From the NCBI RefSeq assembly GCF_027744825.2, contig NC_071347.1, positions 22,201,001 through 22,265,000 of the forward strand: a stretch of 64,000 nucleotides of DNA, written 5' to 3'. Of the stretch, positions 1 through 12,959 are shown piece after piece. The notes under the pieces are model-generated. The model was not told the origin of the DNA. It did no database searches and saw nothing but the letters and a program-made list of their open reading frames with translations. The translations under genes and the position numbers were made by a program. Origin of the DNA: Synchiropus splendidus. Its lineage: Eukaryota > Chordata > Actinopteri > Syngnathiformes > Callionymidae. The stretch's first letter is position 1; every line of letters starts with the position of its first letter.

Positions 1-187
1 AACCAGAGGAAACAGGAATCGCCACCACACTGGTCTGCGTGTGTGTGTGCCGGGGGTGGGGGGGGCGCCTTCTTGTGAGGACATATTGGCCTGTCCTCAC
101 AAGGTTTAGAGGGTTAAAACTTCAACAGCTGTGTGTTTCGGACTGTCAGGTTTAGAGAGGGAGGCGGCAGCGAGCCACATGGATCCT

Positions 188-189
<2 letters not shown>

Positions 190-233
<44 letters not shown>
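190..233. repeat. (CA)n microsatellite
   Basis: An uninterrupted CA dinucleotide run of about 22 units lies in the intergenic stretch beyond the far1 3' end. Positions 1-115, just before it, contain a fragment of the TGTGAGGAC-type dispersed repeat that recurs near 26.1 and 53.2 kb. I see no gene in 1-700. Confidence 0.97.
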
Positions 234-234
<1 letters not shown>

Positions 235-736
235 GGGCCATGACGTAACCATGGAAACTGCTCCACTTACCCCGGCCTGAGTCAGGTCCGCTCGGGGTCA
301 AAGGTCACCACGCTGACGACCATCGGGTTCCACACGCGGCTGCTGGGATGAGGACAAGCCTGAGGAAAACAGGTTCCCGGGACTCGCACCAGTCCAGAGT
401 TTAATCCCAGAGTGAAGCTTTCAGTCATAATGGTGGCCATAATCTGACGCTGGTGTTCGTCCAGTTAATCTGGCGGTGAGGGGATCTGGAGCTCGCTCCT
501 GACACGGTCCGCACCGCAGGAGGAGTACTCACCACCGAGCTGACCTGACTCTCTGGAGCCGACGCGTCAGGGTGCAGAGCTTCTCCTACGTCAACAAACC
601 CACCGCCATCCTCAGCTGCAGAGAGTCAGAGACAAGTGTCTCACTTCCAGCCAGCGGCAACGACGACGACGACACCAGCCGCTCCCAGAGAGTCGCGCAG
701 ATACACCCGGAGCCAGGATCAAGATCAACAATTCTC

Positions 737-742
737 TTTATT
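737..742 (-). terminator. far1: Probable far1 polyadenylation signal
   Basis: TTTATT on the plus strand reads AATAAA on the minus strand, about 415 nt downstream of the far1 stop codon. This would give a 3' UTR of roughly 420-440 nt. It is the only canonical hexamer I noticed at a sensible distance, but no transcript evidence is available. Confidence 0.5.
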
Positions 743-1156
743 CATTGTCAAAAAGGCACAATTCACATTCTTCCAAGTGACATGATCCAGAGGGAAACCT
801 GAAGCGGATGCGCAGGAGGAGCAGTGGGTCAGAACCGTCTCCGAAGTGAGGAGCCCTGAGGCCGACAGGATCTTTGGCAAGAAGGTGGGGAACCACGGTC
901 TGGGCGAGCTGGCAGGCACTGGGTGGTCGACTGGAGCGACTCGTTCAGACCTCACTGACCTCTGCTGGCCGCAGAGGTCACGCGTAAAGAGGCGGGTGCA
1001 TAGGCTGAGCGCAGCAGCTTGAAAACCTGAAGGTGAAGAACCGAGCGACAGGAGGGCTCCGCCCCCTGCGCGGCCCGTGATTGCTAGTTTGAGTTCCATG
1101 GTGTCGAAGACACCGGGGGAGCGCCGGAGCGGCCCCTGGCCACAGGCAGGGGGCCA

Positions 1157-4100
1157 TTATCTGAGGGTGGAGGAGGCTCTGAAGTAGGACAGGAACTTGA
1201 AGCACAGGCTCACCACGAAGTACCAGATGTTTCGGGCCATTTGGGAGCGAGCGATGAAGACCCGCCAGATCAGCACCACCAGCACCGTGTTGAAGGTGTA
1301 GCGGATGTTTCTGAGCCTGGAGGAGACACAGGAGGCCAGATGAAGACGGACCGGGACAAGACCAGACTCAGTGAACTGAACTGGACGGAGGCAGACGACA
1401 TGCCCTCCTGGCTTGGCGTCCAGCTACAGCACTTATCACTGCTCCGCTGTGATGTCACGAGTTCCCACATACATCTTTCTAACTCTAGTGGGCGGAGCCA
1501 CCCGGACAGAAACCGACTTGGCTGTTGCATGAGCGCGTGAGTTTTCAGAGGTGGGTTTAGCGAGGACACGCCCCCTTCGCCGCGGCCCGTCTCTTACTTG
1601 TTGAGGTGTTTGCGTGCAGCAGGGAGCCCCGACAGCTCTTCGTTCAGGACGTATTTCTTGGTGCCCATGCAGTAGCTCTCCATGTACTCGGCCCAGTGCA
1701 GCTGACGGACGTCGAAGTTGAAGAGCTGCAGGAGGAGAAGGCACCCGGGTCAGAGCGGGGACACACAACACGGTGAGCCTTCACTGCCAGGTGAAGTGCA
1801 GCAGCAGTGCAAAACAATCCAGGTTACAACTCCAATCCTTTTCGGACCTCTGACTCCACTAACTTTCTAACTTTCAAAGAACTTCAGCGCGAGGAAGACG
1901 TCCAGGGACTGAAGGTCGGCCAATGTAAACATGTCAAGGGTTCCAACTTTAAAGCTAAAAGAGGCAAAATAAACAAATAAAATGTTCTACACAAAAATAT
2001 AAATATAAAATACTAATAAATAAAACAGGAACAAGTTTTAAAAAATATATATTATTATTGAATTATAAAATTAGATGATTTTTTTAAATTACAAACATAA
2101 AAAAAATAACTGTAAATGCAAAAGTTTTATAAAATATACATATTAAAATATATAGAAATATAATGAAGACTTTTTATACATTTTTCTCTTTTTTGACAAT
2201 AAAATCTCATAAAAATAAAATGGAAAACCGTAAAACCTCATGGGAAATCTGACTTATATTGAAATGAAAAATAGTTTCAATTCAATAAAATTCTGGAAGT
2301 AAGAAAAGCACAGAACCATTTTAATGTTTTCACTTGAAAAATAAGGGGAAAAGGCTCAATGAAATGTTGGTGTGACATTGAAGCAAAACTGCCGAGTTAC
2401 TGTTCAGTTTTCAACCTTGAGGTTGGTCATGGTCACCACTGACTCTTCATATTGGCAGAAGAGTCAAAACCCTCCGGGTGTGTTTGATGTGTCAAGGAGC
2501 ACGAGAGGCCATCAGGGTGAAAGTGGCCGGACCGGAAAAACAAGCCTGGAGTCAAGAGTCAACCACGGCTGGCACGAGGACCCGTGTTCCCGCCGGCGCC
2601 GTCACCACGTCCACACCAGGGACCCGGGCCCGGACCTGATCTGGTCTGGTCCCACCCCTCCTCACCGGCTGAGCCGGGACAGAGGAAGTGGCTTCACTCC
2701 ACACCACTGGCTCTCAGACGGCAGAAGAACCGGTTTGTGCCGCTCCTCAACAGAATGGAACTCTCGTAAAAATGTGGCTCACTGAGAACAAAGGACGAAG
2801 ACGCACCCTCAGGCTTTAGATGCGCGAACCAGAGTCAGAACCTCCTGGATCACCCAGGGGCCGCACTCGTGAACACAATCCTGCTCACAGCAAACACGGT
2901 CTGGGCGGCGGCACGTAACGTCAACTGTTGCACTACGATATGGGAGCGCCTTTAAAGTGCCTTAAAGTTTCAAGCGCCATTTGTCACATCAAACACTGAA
3001 GCCGAGGAATAAATTACGGCGGGTGCTCAAAACTTCATGTGCGACGGTGGAGACAAGCCTCATTCGCGTGGCAGAGAGCAGGCACCAGCGCTCGGCACCT
3101 TCAGTCACGGGCCAAACAGGATGTTGATTCACCGCGGTATCTCTCGTCTTTCTACACTCTGTTCATGTCAAATGACTTTCACATGGAGCCCAGCGTCGAG
3201 TGGGCCACTGGAAATGACTTGGGCCTCGAGTCACAGGTTCAACTAGCTCATCTTCACAGCTCTAGAGTAGGAGCACCGCAGCGCTGCTGAAACCTGTTGT
3301 CCAATGGAGTTGATGGCCGTCTGTGATATTTCAAATGAAAGCTGTGTGGACAGAACAAATGTTGGAGCGGCAGCTGAAGACGCAGAGAAGATTCATGGTG
3401 GGAGGGTTTGGACATGAGGAGAGGGGAGACGGTGAAGAGGAGGAGGAGGAGGAACATCCTTCTGTCTGAACTGTCACTACCTCCTCACAGGCGTCAAAGC
3501 CAGACAGGAAGAGGTGTCAACACCGAACCCCCTCAAGTGCTGAGAGACCGACTCCGTCATGCGTGTCGAGCAAGCCCCACCCCGCCCTCCGCCCCACCCC
3601 CTCACATACCTTCTTATCCTCGGGGGCCATGTGGGACTGCAGCATGGCCACGTTGTCCGTGTTCCAGACCCAGGAGTGGCTGGTGAAGTACTCCAGCACC
3701 ATCATGGCTTTGTGGAGGCGAGTGATGGTCTTCATCATCCTGGGGGTCAGACGGCGGCGGCAGCGGCAGCGGCGGCGGCAAAACCACAGGTTAGAGGGAC
3801 ACTGACCTACGGACACTTGAGGTCATGTGATGCAGAGGGCGGCAGTGAGGAGCGCTGGGAGCCACGAGTCCCACCAACATCAGCTTCATAAAAACCAACA
3901 GCCACTGCCAGACTTTAGAGAAGGTCCCTTCAACTTCACACAATCTGAGCCGGGGCCCCACAATACTGGGGCCACAGTTAAGGAGACGCTTTGACACTGT
4001 GGCTCATTTTCTTGTTGGTTTCCAGAAACAAACGTTGGCAGAACTTGAGGCTTGTTTCCTCAATAGTCATAAAACCCCAAGCCCCGCCCCCGACAAGTCT

Positions 4101-7100
4101 CTCTCTAGTCGGGTTCTTCACAGGTTTCTGCTGGAGCGGCTTCAAAATAAGCTAAGCTAAGCTAGCCGGTCATAATGCAAGGGCTGAGTGGTGTGTGCTT
4201 GTTTGATTGTATAAAACATTTGGCCTGGAATCCTAATGTCAAACTTCCTGTGTTTGCTGAGAGTCATGTGACCAGCAGCTCCACCAATCACCTGCCTGGT
4301 TGCTCATCCGGTTGGAGAGGCCCAACACGTTCCCTGCAGCAACGCATTTTCCTGCGCAAACAGGATTTAACAGCGCCTCACCTCAGAGTGAGTGGTGCTG
4401 AGTCGGCACAAAAGAAGCCAGTACCTGGCTGCAACTGTATCCAGACTCAGAACTCACACTGCGGGCTGAAATACTCCACAGACAAACGGCCTCATTTGGG
4501 TTCAGTCGCAGAACCGTCAGTTTTTAATGTCATAATTTGTATTCCTAAATTTTGTTTTGATTTGTGAATAATTTGTTCATGTTTTTCTGTATATTTTTTA
4601 TTATATTAAACTATTAATATTCATACTCATTTATTAAGCGGTGGACAATTACATCACTTAAAATTGACTTTGTTGAATTGCCCCACTGTGGGACCAATAA
4701 AGGCCGTATCATCCAAGAAGGGTTTGTTAATCTTCCACTGTAATGATCTAATACTGATTCATTGTTCTAACCCGCAGGTTTGTGAAGCAGCCCATTGATC
4801 AGAGTGGGTCTCGGAGTCTTTCCACTTCAGCTCAACGCGGTGCAGTGGAAAGACTCGGGTCCCTCCACAGCAGCAGGACAGGCGGAAGCGGCGGCAGCAG
4901 CAGCACACAGACGGACAGCAGGTGAGTTTGGAGCAGGAATCGGAAGGAGCTCGGCCCGACAGCCGGTTCGGATCCAAGACTAATCGAGCGTGCACAAAGA
5001 GCCGCGGGTTGATTTGTGATTTGACATGAAAAGCAAACACGAGTGACGACAGCACAATTCCTGCCCGGCAAGAAAAGCGCCCAAACTAGTTTCCCGCCGC
5101 TCCACACCAGTCAGAGAGAGGAGCCTCCCCCCACCGGGTGGGAGGGGGGTCTGGGGTTGGCGGGACAGGTTGGACCCGACAGGTGAGCAGGGGGCGTCTG
5201 GAGCCTTACCGGGGCTGGCGGCCCATCAGCCTGAGAGCGGCGTCATAGATGAGGGCAGGCAGAGTGTGGCTGACCGCCGTCCAGTACTGGTTGGTGAAGG
5301 GGTTGGAGCGCAGATTGACATTGGGCCGGCGCAGGGCCTGCTCTAAGGGATTGGTCTTGAAGGTCATGTTTACACAGTTCTCTGCAGAAGACACACAGCA
5401 CAGACGGTTGAGAGAGTCCAGGGACAGACATGGGGCTGGTGCCAACTCCTGGCTTTGATGCTGCTATGGCGCCGGAGACTTGACATCCGACACTCGTGTG
5501 GACTACTGATGAGCAGCGGACCAGAGCGGACCTGGACCTGCTGAATCATGAAGGTGGAGTTCTCCAGGGTGGTTGGTGAGAGCCAGTGTGGAGGAGCATG
5601 GGTGGCTAACAATGGCTACAAAGGAAATGCCATTCAATAATCTAGAAAAATGGCCAGATCCGCCCCCAAACGTTCTTCATCCACAGGCAGCTCTGAGTCA
5701 GGATGAGAGGCAACTCCACCATTTGGGACCTGAAGGTCCAACAAAACATCTGGTCTCGTCACAAAATTCTCACTACTCTGTCCATTCTATCTTGTTTTCT
5801 CTGGGAGGTCCAGGTAGCTCCGTCGTCTCGGGTGGTCTAGTACTCTTTCCCCCAGTGTTCCCGCCGAGGGTGGTACCCTTTTTGAGGGCCGGGGACTGTG
5901 GTGCGCGGGAAGGTGACGGATGCAAGGGATGGGTCACCAGGAGGGTTTGGACTCTGACATGGGCCGAGTAGATGCCGCAGCATGTCGCTGGTTCTACAAA
6001 ATGAAACCACCTCATGGCTGTTGGGATTCAAACCGGACCCTTGGAGGGTTCAGGGAGGGGCGTCCGTTGCCGTTCGTGTCTCAGCTGCCCTTGGTTCAAT
6101 GGTGCTCATCATCTTTCGCGCCTGGCAACTTTCAACCAGAGGCAAGGTCCACATGAATGAACCAGGACCTCAGAGATGCCAGGCACCTGTCCACCCGAGC
6201 TGCAGCAGCACAAGACTTGATTCCAAACATCCTGAAACCCAGCTGGGTCCGACAACCACGTGGAAAGCAAAGGGCCACGGAGCGCAGCAGGACGACAGAG
6301 CGCAGGCGGCGAGCTCACACCTGCTGCTGCTACAGAAGCGGCGCGGCACGTTAGCGCTACAACTACAGGCCAGCCTACGACACAAGACAGGTTAGAAGCA
6401 GCGGCGGCCCGGAGGCGGCGACGTTACCTGGGTTCTTGCCCGACCAGCCGGAGGTACAGGTCATAGAGGAAAGCCGGAGCCTTGTGACTCACAGCGATCC
6501 AGTACTGATTGATAAGGCGATTGGTTGTGAGGTTAACATTGGGTCGACGGAACGCCTGCTCGAGCGGGTTCCTCTTGAATGTGGAAATGACATGGTGCTC
6601 TGGGAGACAGGGAATGAGCAGGGGACACGTGTTGAGCCGACACATTCGCCAGGTCACTGAAACTTCAAGACATTCACATCAGACACATCGATGGAGACTC
6701 TGGAGCCTGAAGTGCTGAAGGGACGTTTCCTGGACCGAAAGACCACCACCGCAGCATCAGAGACCAACCTCTAACCAACACTTTGATACCACCGGGAGGT
6801 GCTGTTCCAGAAGACTCACCTGGAGCCCACCTCCAGCCTGGACTTACTTCACAGCTAACACACCTTCAATGACTCTGACGTGAGGATGTCTTTTGTAGTA
6901 AGAGACCACAATCACATGGAGGATCAAGCTGAGAACTATGGACTCAACTCTCACGACATGACTCTCCCCTGGGTGGAACCCCCTGCTCCACCCAACACAC
7001 GTCCTTGTACCAAGCAAACCCAGAGGCCTCAAACTAAACTTCCATAAAGTAGTCCATATTATCGCTGCACAAAACTCAAGTGAGCGACTGTAGAACCTCA

Positions 7101-9941
7101 GACTCATCTGTGCTTTATCTGGACTTCTGTGACAACTTCAACCAGAGAAGATACAGTATGCTGCCTCAGCAAGTCCTCCACTCGTCTCACCTCCATGGCT
7201 TTCTTCATCGTGAGCCTCACTGGGCGTCTGCCTCTTCTTCTCGGTCCAACAGCGGGCGTCTCTCCTCTCCAGGTGCCCAAAACCATCACTAAACTTCTCC
7301 ATGTCTCTCTGATAGTTTCGCTTCTAATCTTGTCACTTCTTCAACTTCAGTATCGTCTGGCTCTTCTAGCTCTGACTCATGAGTCTCTAAACTCAGCTGT
7401 GCGCACCACTGTCCTGCGAAGCGTCTCCACCCTGCCTGCACTCTCCTCTTCACCTCCCTCATCTCGGTCTATCACCCTGGACAAGGCTGGGGTGAGTTTT
7501 TGCTCCCTCATCTTCACTCTCCCTCCTCCCTCTCACTCACACTACTCAGCTCCTCCTGCAAATCACTTCATCATCAGCAAACATCATAGGCCATGGAGAC
7601 CAGACGATCAACATCAGGCACCAGGGTGGTCGTAATTGCATCTGTGGGTGCAGGAGTGTACGTGTTTGTCTGCTGAAGCGCGAGTTGTTTGTGTCCCGCA
7701 CGATAAACGTTCAGTCATCCAGAACCTCCATGTGTCTACAGGGAATGGCCGTGTTTGCCTGGGAAACTGGGACACGCAAGGAAGCGGTGAATGGGCGCTA
7801 ACATGTGGGCGTGGCTCCGAGTGTTTGTTCCACAGACTTACCCACTTCACCCCAGCGAAACGGGTTGATCCCACCTGTGGTGCAGTTATACACAAGAGTC
7901 CCTTTTGTCCTGGAATCGGATGAGAACTTGTTTTCAGAACAATCCCGAGGTCTACAACACCTGATACGCTCTCACACCTCTTTCTGCCGTGCACTCCTGA
8001 GAACCACGCCGCCGCCAGCGTCGCGTTGACAACCACGTCTACGGGCACCAGGTCTGCCACGGCGTCGTTCGCGGCTCTCATCGTTCGCAGGATCCCCTTG
8101 CCCGCCTGCGGGGGGCAGCAGAGGGCTCGCTCAACAGTCTCCCAGCTCAAGAACGCTGCAGTTAGCCGACTGCACTTACGGCGATGAAGATTCCACTCGG
8201 CCCATTGAAGTTGTCGATCCAGCCCTGAGACAAAGAGACACAGCGGAAGTTCAGCCTCACAGTGTCTGTCCTTCAGTCACCAGCTCAGTGAAGCCAACGC
8301 AGATTACTAAAGCTTCCGCCTCTAATCCAGACGGCCAGGAAAGAAGGGAGATGCCGCAACATCCTTTCAGCACTTCTGACCATTAATCTCTCAGAGATCT
8401 ATCTGCTGAGATTATATTGCCATCTGAAGAGCTCAGCTTAGTTTTCAGCCTCAGTGGGAGGAGCTTCCTGGCCACAGCAGAAGTCAACTGTTACTCCTTT
8501 CATCCCCTCTGACAGGAGCGTTGCCTCTGTGTTCATGTTTCCTTCAAGAGGCGAGCATGCGGGAATGAGGATTAGCTCCTTCAAGTCCAAGACCATGGAT
8601 CTCTTACAGAAGCAAGAGATGAGGAGGAGGCGGAGAAGAGCTGAGCCAGAAGACACAGCTCTCCGGGAGAGACTCAGAGGCAGCAGCTCTCTGTCTCCAG
8701 GTGTTTTGGCGGGAGCAGGCCCCGGGGCAGACCCAGGACATGGGAACACCACGGTAGAGTACGAGAGCCACTCACAGGAAACGGCTCCTTCCAACTGGCG
8801 CCCACGATGGAGGGCCGCACGATGGCCACGTTGAGGTCTCCGGCTTCCTGCTGCACCAGATACTCGGCCAGAGCTTTGGTGAAGGTGTAGGTGTTGGGGC
8901 GCTTCCCGATCAGCTTGGGGGTCAGCGTGGACACCAGGTCCTCATCCATCCACCTGTTCAGTTACAGCAGAACCTAAAGAGCTTATCCACAGCTTTCAAA
9001 ACGGCAGAGGTGTCGTATACGTAGCGCTGTTAACTCAGAAGTACTGAATCCCACATGTCCAGGTGAGTCCCGGTGGGTTTCTAAACTGGAGGATCCTGGA
9101 CCAAATGAAGCTGCTAATGTTCAGCCAGTGACTGGAGCGAGTGTCGTCAAACTCACGCCAACGTGTCGATGAGTTGGCGGTAATCTACGGGCGGCGTGTA
9201 GACCACCTCCTCGATGAGCTCGCGGTCACAGTTGGCGTAGGCCGTGGAGATGTGGATGAAGACCTCCAGGTGTTTCATCTGACGGGCCAGCGCCAGCATC
9301 TTCTGCGTGGCCAGGACGTTGAGCTGCATGGCATCTCTGCGCGTCGGAGAGAGGATCACAGACTTGCCACCGCGTCCCGCCGAAACGGGCGACTCACTTG
9401 AGCGGCTCGTTGAAGCGGATGGTGGCGGCGCAGTGGAAGACCACGTGGATGCAGTCGCCCAGTCTCCTCTGGTCCTCCTGGCTCAGGGCCAGCTGCGGCA
9501 GCATCAGGTCGCTGTTCACCGGGATGATCTTCTGCGCGAAGCCCGGCTGCTCCTCGTGCAACCTCTCAAACAACTGAGGTACGAGTCAGTAACTCGAGTC
9601 ACAGGCCGTCGCCGCGTCCTCTTACCTTGCAGCTGACCATGTCCTGAATCCGGGCCTGAGGACTCTGACCCGCTTTGGCTCTGACCATCACGTAGGCAGC
9701 TTTGACTTCGGGACAAGACCTCAGCACCTTCTCCAGCAGAACCTGCCACAAAGAAGAACAGTTTTCTCTGCTCTGACGGATCGCAGAGTCGCCCCGTGTA
9801 GCTGGGCCAGACTCCAGCTCATAGGACAGGAGCAAGCAGAAGCAAATGGAGGAGAAAGATGGAGCGCTGTACCTTCCCCATGAAGCCGGTGGCTCCGGTG
9901 ATGAGCACGTTCTTCCCTGCGTAGAACTCTGGGATATGCAT
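1157..9941 (-). CDS. far1: Fatty acyl-CoA reductase 1 (12 coding exons)
   Basis: FAR1 reduces fatty acyl-CoA to fatty alcohol with NADPH on the peroxisomal membrane, feeding ether-lipid (plasmalogen) and wax synthesis. Coding exons in transcript order: 9873-9941, 9626-9742, 9398-9573, 9157-9336, 8776-8953, 8180-8224, 7978-8105, 7842-7909, 6428-6599, 3610-3739, 1598-1725, 1157-1316. All phases agree and sum to 516 aa, against 515 in human. The Rossmann motif TGATGFMGK is near residue 15, the SDR-type Tyr203-x3-Lys207 pair lies in NTYTFTKAL, and the C-terminal hydrophobic region ([12 protein letters not shown]) is present. The start is the first ATG after the acceptor near 9978 ([12 protein letters not shown]). 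The 7978 donor is the least certain boundary: the protein there is about three residues longer than human. An alternative to exon 6428-6599 lies at 5210-5381. Confidence 0.96.
5210..5381 (-). CDS. far1: far1 alternative, probably mutually exclusive exon
   Basis: This is a second copy of far1 exon 6428-6599, lying downstream of it in the transcript. Both copies are 172 nt with a consensus acceptor and donor and the same phases: each starts with two bases completing a Glu codon and ends two bases into an Arg codon. The protein is related but diverged: [17 protein letters not shown] here against [17 protein letters not shown] there, and [10 protein letters not shown] against [11 protein letters not shown]. 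Because 172 is not a multiple of three, including both copies would shift the frame, so only one can be used per functional transcript. The swapped segment precedes the [10 protein letters not shown] block. I believe mammalian FAR1/Far1 also has an isoform differing in this segment, but could not verify that here. Confidence 0.87.
7260..7612 (-). mobile_element. Decayed RTE-like LINE reverse-transcriptase fragment
   Basis: Read on the minus strand, this piece of a far1 intron aligns by eye with the element at 48256-49035. It shares the start of the catalytic segment (a degenerate MFADD-like block near 7570-7590) and the later KKR-QAG and ELEVAE-type blocks. It has many substitutions and small gaps and no intact frame. 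The long plus-strand open frame at 7129-7635 is antisense to it. Confidence 0.6.
8640..8765 (+). mobile_element. Rex1/L2-like LINE scrap
   Basis: The sequence GGCCCCGGGGCAGACCCAGG and its flanks match the '[10 protein letters not shown]' coding block of the longer element at 43510-44150. Only about 100 bp is recognisable, in a far1 intron next to exon 8776-8953. Similar scraps occur near 29.16, 39.45 and 40.15 kb. Confidence 0.5.
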
Positions 9942-11484
9942 GGCGCCTGTCGACCCGGCTCCTCGCCTCGTCTCCACCTGACCAAGAATCAAGGTTCCCT
10001 TTCACCAATGAAAAACCTCGCACCAGTCCACGAGCTGCCCGTCATCAGATGTTTAAGTTGGTTACACCACAAATGAGAGTCAGGAGGCGGGGAGCATGTG
10101 ACTCCCGCGGCCAGCTGCTCTGGTCTGTGACGGGTTCCACTGCTCTCTCAGTCCCACCACCACACCAGACTCGGCCACTAGCGAAGCGTCTGCACGCCTC
10201 ACTTCCCCATCTCACCATGAAGCTGGTTACAACCGGCCACACGAGAGGCTGAAATCGATCTTGCAATCTGCACCTGGCAGCGTGAGAAACAAGGAAGCGG
10301 CGTCGTTCACAACCGCTTGGCACAATTCAGCACACACACCCGTCGCGAGAGGAACTCAGTAGCAGTCAAACATCGCAGCCGGCCAAGACACACAGCCGCG
10401 CCTCACACGCTTGTTTGGAAGCGGAAACAACATCCTCCGAGTGTTTTCAGAAGAGCCGGCGCAGGCGAACGACTTTAAAGTCTGAAGACGTCAAGAGCTA
10501 AAGCTTCTCGGCTCGGCTTTGATGTTCAAAGGCAAAGTTGAGGCTGGTAGTTCAGCTCACTTCCCTTCGACATGAAACCGTCAGACAAGGGTGTCCAGGT
10601 CTGCAGCTCACCACAGGCTATGCATATGTAGCGGTCCGGGACACGCCCCCTCTGGGGAGGTTCTAGACATGCAACCCGCTATAACTTACCGTCTCTATTA
10701 CGCTCCATATTTCACAGTCAAATGCTAGAATTTGATTCGAGATAACAGCGAGATTACACCTGAAAACAAATATGGCCACCGCAAAGCCACAGAACCACGA
10801 AGGCATGAGTATCGGCAAATTTTGATCCATCAGCAAAATGACCAGGGAAATCACCCTCTTCATGGAAACTAGGATCAGGGTTTTTCAAACAGTAACAGAG
10901 CAACTCCACCCCCCAGGAAAAAATAATAAAATACCGAGCGCAGCCAATAAAGACGTGATAAAGAAACAAGGAATAAGAGGGGACAGTTTCAACATTTACT
11001 GAATTGCCAAGAATAAAAATGCCACTCTTTAATCATGAGACATAAAGGAGTGGCCTGAGTTCCACAAGCAACTTTCACGGTTTTTCCATGAAAAACAGGC
11101 AGAAAACTGTCACGTTGAAGTCCACCTCCAAGATTATCGGTTTGTTTCAATGTCTCCACCTGGTTTCAATGCGTTTGATGACAAGATAGTTCATCCTTAA
11201 AAAGAGACCATTTTTCTGATCGCGGGGCGGCGCCACGCCTGTAAACATGTAGCGGACACCCTGAGTATAATGGCGCTATGAGGGCGCTAAACAGGAAGTC
11301 ATGATTGGAAATTGCGGGCAGAAAAAACACGTCCAGTTCCCATGTTTTTCAGTCAGACAGCCACAGACAATTCACACTCACTGACTAAGCTTTGAAAGAC
11401 TGCGGGAGGAAACCAAAGTACCAAGAGGACACTCACTCGGGCACCACTCAACAGAGGGCGCTACCCAAAGTTGTCTCCATCGGT

Positions 11485-11770
11485 TTTGAACTAGAGCTGC
11501 ACAGTTTGACCGACCGATTTATCGGTGCCGATATGGGCACTTATGACGACAAATATAAGAAGGCTTTTAAAATGTATCTATTTTAATAGGAATTAAATTA
11601 ACATAAAAAGTGGCTTTTCTGACTTAGCTGAGGGGAAAAGAAATGTTTTTTTAAATAATTTAGCTCTTTATATTAATAAGAATTAAGTTAATTTGATTTG
11701 AAAAAAAAGAAAAAAAAAAACAATCAGCAAAAATCGGTATCGGCCAAAAATATCGGTGAACCCCTCATTT
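11485..11770. repeat. Dispersed 'atcggt / gccgatat' repeat, MITE-like
   Basis: Both ends carry related inverted motifs: CCGATTTATCGGTGCCGATA on the left, and ATCGGTATCGGCC followed by ATATCGGTGAACCCCTC on the right. They flank an A/T-rich core. This layout is typical of short non-autonomous DNA transposons seen many times in fish genomes. No transposase frame is present. It lies upstream of far1 coding exon 1, probably in the first far1 intron. Confidence 0.55.
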
Positions 11771-12959
11771 AAACCCACTTAAAATCACCACAAGCCTCTC
11801 AGCAGCTCTGATCCACTGCCGGTCGCCGACTGCCTCACAACCAACAGAGGAATAACGGGGGCCAGTAACTGGACAAGAGCCAACATCCTTCAGTCGACTC
11901 CTCCTGCAGCTGATGGCGGAAAGGGACCCGACCCGTGTCTGAAGTCGGCCGCGCAGCAAGGTGATCTCTGATGTCACGTTTTCACTCTCAATAATTGATC
12001 GGCACATTAACCCCAACACACTGGGCTGCAGGGCCTGGCGTGTCGAGGTCAGCTGACCGAGTCAGAGAGACACGAGGAAGGGACAACGCAGTCCGTCATC
12101 ATTCAGAAACACACACAACACAATATTGTCCAAAACAACATCGGGCTACATGCTAACATGCCACATGATCACGTCACTCTGCCGCAGCGAAACAAAAGCC
12201 GCCATCGCTTCAGCATTATGACCACCTTTTGTTGGAAATGTAGGAAACAAAGTCCATATCTACGCACATTAACAGACCGTGACATGAACTTTAAAGTGAA
12301 TTCAGATGTGACTCTGCTGTGCTAATAATTGTATTGGAAAAAGGCCGACTGGAGTCTCAACCTCCTGAGTGGTAGCAACGCAGTGTGTTGTGGTGCGAGC
12401 AGGAAATCTGCTGCAACCCCTGACACTTATTTGGACATAAAAGGTAGGCGCTTCCCTCAACACCGGCCTCCCCCCTCTGAACCTGGAGCAACAGTGGAGA
12501 CCCGTCACCTGCATTTTTGGGGAAATGAATCCAAAGTTCTCGCTGGCTTCTTTTTAACTTGATGTGAAGTGGCTCAGCAGAACAAACCCTGGTCTCAGGA
12601 GGAGGGATGTACCACATATAAAGGTGTGGAGGGGGACACGCTGTGGCTGTGATTCCCATTGGTAGTTGTTGATATGTGTTTAGAAATAGACTCCAGTAGA
12701 CTGATTCTATTTGAGCAACAAAGACGGAGGCTTGCGCCAAGTGGCCTGCTGCCGGAGCTACAGTGGGAATCAAGGTCCCGGGGCCAAATCTGGGCCCCGC
12801 ATCATTCACACCTGCGACAGGTGGACGCGCAGGTCAGACTCACCTGGCGCCAGAAACCAGCCCCGAAATTCAGGAAGCTAAAATTAGACTGAACAAGCTT
12901 TCAAGCTTTGTTTCCTGTTCAGGGAGTGTCAGGTGCAAATATGAATTTCAGGCTGTTAA

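Noticed and set aside
7129..7635. 168-aa plus-strand open frame in a far1 intron
   Set aside because: It is antisense to a decayed RTE-like LINE fragment and has a biased Leu/Ser composition.
7614..8150. 178-aa minus-strand open frame
   Set aside because: It runs through two far1 exons and the intron between them; the far1-like part ([20 protein letters not shown]) is one real exon and the rest is read-through.
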